In this document: one piece after another, positions 5,416 through 6,788 of the stretch | Layout: each line of letters begins with the position of its first letter | Position numbering within the stretch: the stretch's first letter is position 1 | NCBI GenBank assembly: GCA_947462525.1 | Contig: CANHPK010000084.1 | Location: forward strand, 1-6,788 | Reading direction: 5' to 3' | DNA: 6,788 nt | DNA from: Roseiflexaceae bacterium | GTDB taxonomy: Bacteria > Chloroflexota > Chloroflexia > Chloroflexales > Roseiflexaceae | The notes under the pieces: generated by a model | Told to the model about the DNA's origin: nothing | Database searches by the model: none | Seen by the model: only the letters and a program-made list of their open reading frames with translations | Translations under genes and position numbers: made by a program

Positions 5416-6788
5416 ATGCGTTCTGATCTCGAAATCGCCCAGGCAGCCACGGTACGTCCCATTGGCGCAATCGCTGCTGCAGCCGGGATCGAAGAGCAGT
5501 ACCTCGAGCCGTATGGTCGGTATATGGCGAAAATAGACACTGCCGCCATTCATGGTGCGCGCACGGCGCGCTACGTGGTCGTCACCGCCATCACCCCCAC
5601 GCCATTAGGAGAAGGAAAAACCACCACCACCATCGGCCTTGGCCAAGCACTGTCGCAGCGCGGGCATCGGGCAGTGGTGGCGATCCGCCAGCCATCGATG
5701 GGACCGACCTTTGGCATCAAAGGAGGAGCTGCCGGTGGTGGCTACAGCCAAGTGGTGCCGATGGAGCAGTTCAATCTGCACCTGACCGGCGACATCCATG
5801 CCATCGGCGCGGCGCATAATCTGCTGGCCGCGATGATCGACAACCATTTGCACCACGGCAATGCGCTGGGCATCGACCCGTATTCGATCCGCTGGCCGCG
5901 CGTCATGGACATCAGCGATCGCGCCCTGCGTAATATCGTCGTCGGCTTGGGTAGCAAAGCCGATGGCCCGCCGCGCCAAGTCGGCTTCGACATCACGGTC
6001 GCCTCCGAGGTGATGGCCGTATTGTCACTGTCGCGCGACATCCACGATCTGCGGGCGCGGCTGGCACGGATGGTAGTCGGCCAGCGCAAAGACGGGACTC
6101 CCGTCACCGCCGAGGATCTCAAAGCGGCCGGCGCCATGACGGTGCTGTTGCGCGAGGCACTCAAACCCAATCTGCTCCAGACGCTCGAAAACTCGCCGGC
6201 CTTCGTCCACTGCGGTCCCTTCGCCAACATCGCCCACGGCAATTCGTCGGTGATGGCCGATCGCGTTGCCCTCAGCCGGGCAGAGTATGTGGTGACCGAG
6301 AGCGGCTTCGGGGCCGATATCGGCTTTGAGAAATTCTGTCATATCAAATCACGTGTCTCGGGCGTGACGCCCGACGCTGTCGTACTCGTCGCCACCATCC
6401 GCGCGCTCAAAGCACACAGCGGCCGCTACAAAATCGTCGCCGGCAAACCGCTCGACCCGGCCCTGCTCCAGGCCAATGCCGACGACGTGGCGGCAGGCTG
6501 TAGCAATCTGACCGCCCAAGTCGCCAATGCGGCGCGCTTTGGTCGGCCGGTCGTGGTGGCACTCAACCGGTTCCCCACTGATCACGCCGAAGAAATCGCC
6601 GTGGTCAAAGAACGTGCAATGGCTGCCGGTGCTTTTGCTGTGGTCGAAAGTTCGGTCTTTGCAGACGGCGGCGCCGGTGGACTGGCGCTTGCCGAGGCAG
6701 TCGAACGGGCCTGCACCCAACCCGGCGAGTTCCGCTATCTGTACCCGCTCGAGGCATCGTTGACGACCAAAATCGAAACACTGGCGAC
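5416..6788 (+). CDS. fhs: Formate--tetrahydrofolate ligase (3'-truncated by window end)
   Basis: The first 457 residues of a protein whose family is usually about 557 long; the frame stays open to the edge. It catalyses ATP-dependent formation of 10-formyltetrahydrofolate from formate in the cytoplasm, feeding purine synthesis, initiator-Met-tRNA formylation or C1 assimilation. The N-terminus SDLEIAQAA...PI (3-16) is typical. The P-loop is TPLGEGKTT (62-70). The signature GIKGGAAGGGY (100-110) is intact, as is VASEVMAVLSL (195-205). Further conserved blocks are PFANIAHGNSS (268-278), TESGFGADIGFEKF (294-307) and VVVALNRFPTD (379-389). Variants from the common bacterial form are RQPS instead of REPS (91-94) and Gln368 where His is common after the NL motif. 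Residues 334-361 also differ from the clostridial form, which may mark a subfamily. It sits 9 nt after the YfhO-like gene with a strong ribosome binding site. Confidence 0.97.
   Translation, partial: MRSDLEIAQAATVRPIGAIAAAAGIEEQYLEPYGRYMAKIDTAAIHGARTARYVVVTAITPTPLGEGKTTTTIGLGQALSQRGHRAVVAIRQPSMGPTFGIKGGAAGGGYSQVVPMEQFNLHLTGDIHAIGAAHNLLAAMIDNHLHHGNALGIDPYSIRWPRVMDISDRALRNIVVGLGSKADGPPRQVGFDITVASEVMAVLSLSRDIHDLRARLARMVVGQRKDGTPVTAEDLKAAGAMTVLLREALKPNLLQTLENSPAFVHCGPFANIAHGNSSVMADRVALSRAEYVVTESGFGADIGFEKFCHIKSRVSGVTPDAVVLVATIRALKAHSGRYKIVAGKPLDPALLQANADDVAAGCSNLTAQVANAARFGRPVVVALNRFPTDHAEEIAVVKERAMAAGAFAVVESSVFADGGAGGLALAEAVERACTQPGEFRYLYPLEASLTTKIETLA

Noticed and set aside
4720..5553. A 277-codon minus-strand open frame covering the end of the YfhO-like gene and the start of fhs
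   Set aside because: It spans the junction of two strongly supported + strand genes and encodes a low-hydrophobicity His/Arg/Pro-rich product with no motif.
1..6788. CRISPR array, insertion sequence, prophage or toxin-antitoxin module
   Set aside because: No regularly spaced repeats, transposase or integrase motifs, terminal inverted repeats with target duplications, or small toxin-antitoxin pair were seen on either strand.

Overview
This 6.8-kb stretch is compact, moderately GC-rich bacterial DNA with no gene-free gap above about 80 bases. It holds six protein genes, the last running off the right edge. No insertion sequence, phage gene, CRISPR array, tRNA or rRNA was seen. A small single-helix membrane protein, a DUF4013-type membrane protein, a YfhO-like membrane protein and a formate-tetrahydrofolate ligase together suggest a Chloroflexota-like organism. 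That assignment is inference from gene style, not proof.

Left block (1-1074, + strand): a hairpin with a T-run lies at the very edge. It is followed, with almost no spacing, by a 77-residue membrane-anchored protein (53-286) and a 240-residue polytopic protein resembling DUF4013 (299-1021). The two genes share an identical 13-nt start context. A strong stem-loop (1033-1074) closes this block and also serves the convergent gene that follows.

Centre (1087-2164): a minus-strand gene encodes an aminoglycoside/homoserine-kinase-like phosphotransferase with an intact catalytic loop. A 79-bp intergenic region holding a perfect TATAAT box separates it from the divergent right-hand genes.

Right block (2165-6788, + strand) has the form of a tightly packed operon: an isoaspartyl peptidase/plant-type asparaginase with all six expected active-site residues, a 757-residue YfhO-like membrane protein, and fhs (first 457 residues). 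At both junctions the stop codon of one gene lies inside the Shine-Dalgarno sequence of the next, which suggests coupled translation. The peptidase would recycle damaged or beta-linked aspartyl dipeptides. Fhs loads formate onto tetrahydrofolate. The membrane protein is probably involved in lipid-linked sugar transfer or envelope polymer modification. No single pathway obviously joins the three. I found no clear evidence of a new defence or mobile system; the most open questions are the unknown membrane-protein pair and the role of the YfhO-like protein.
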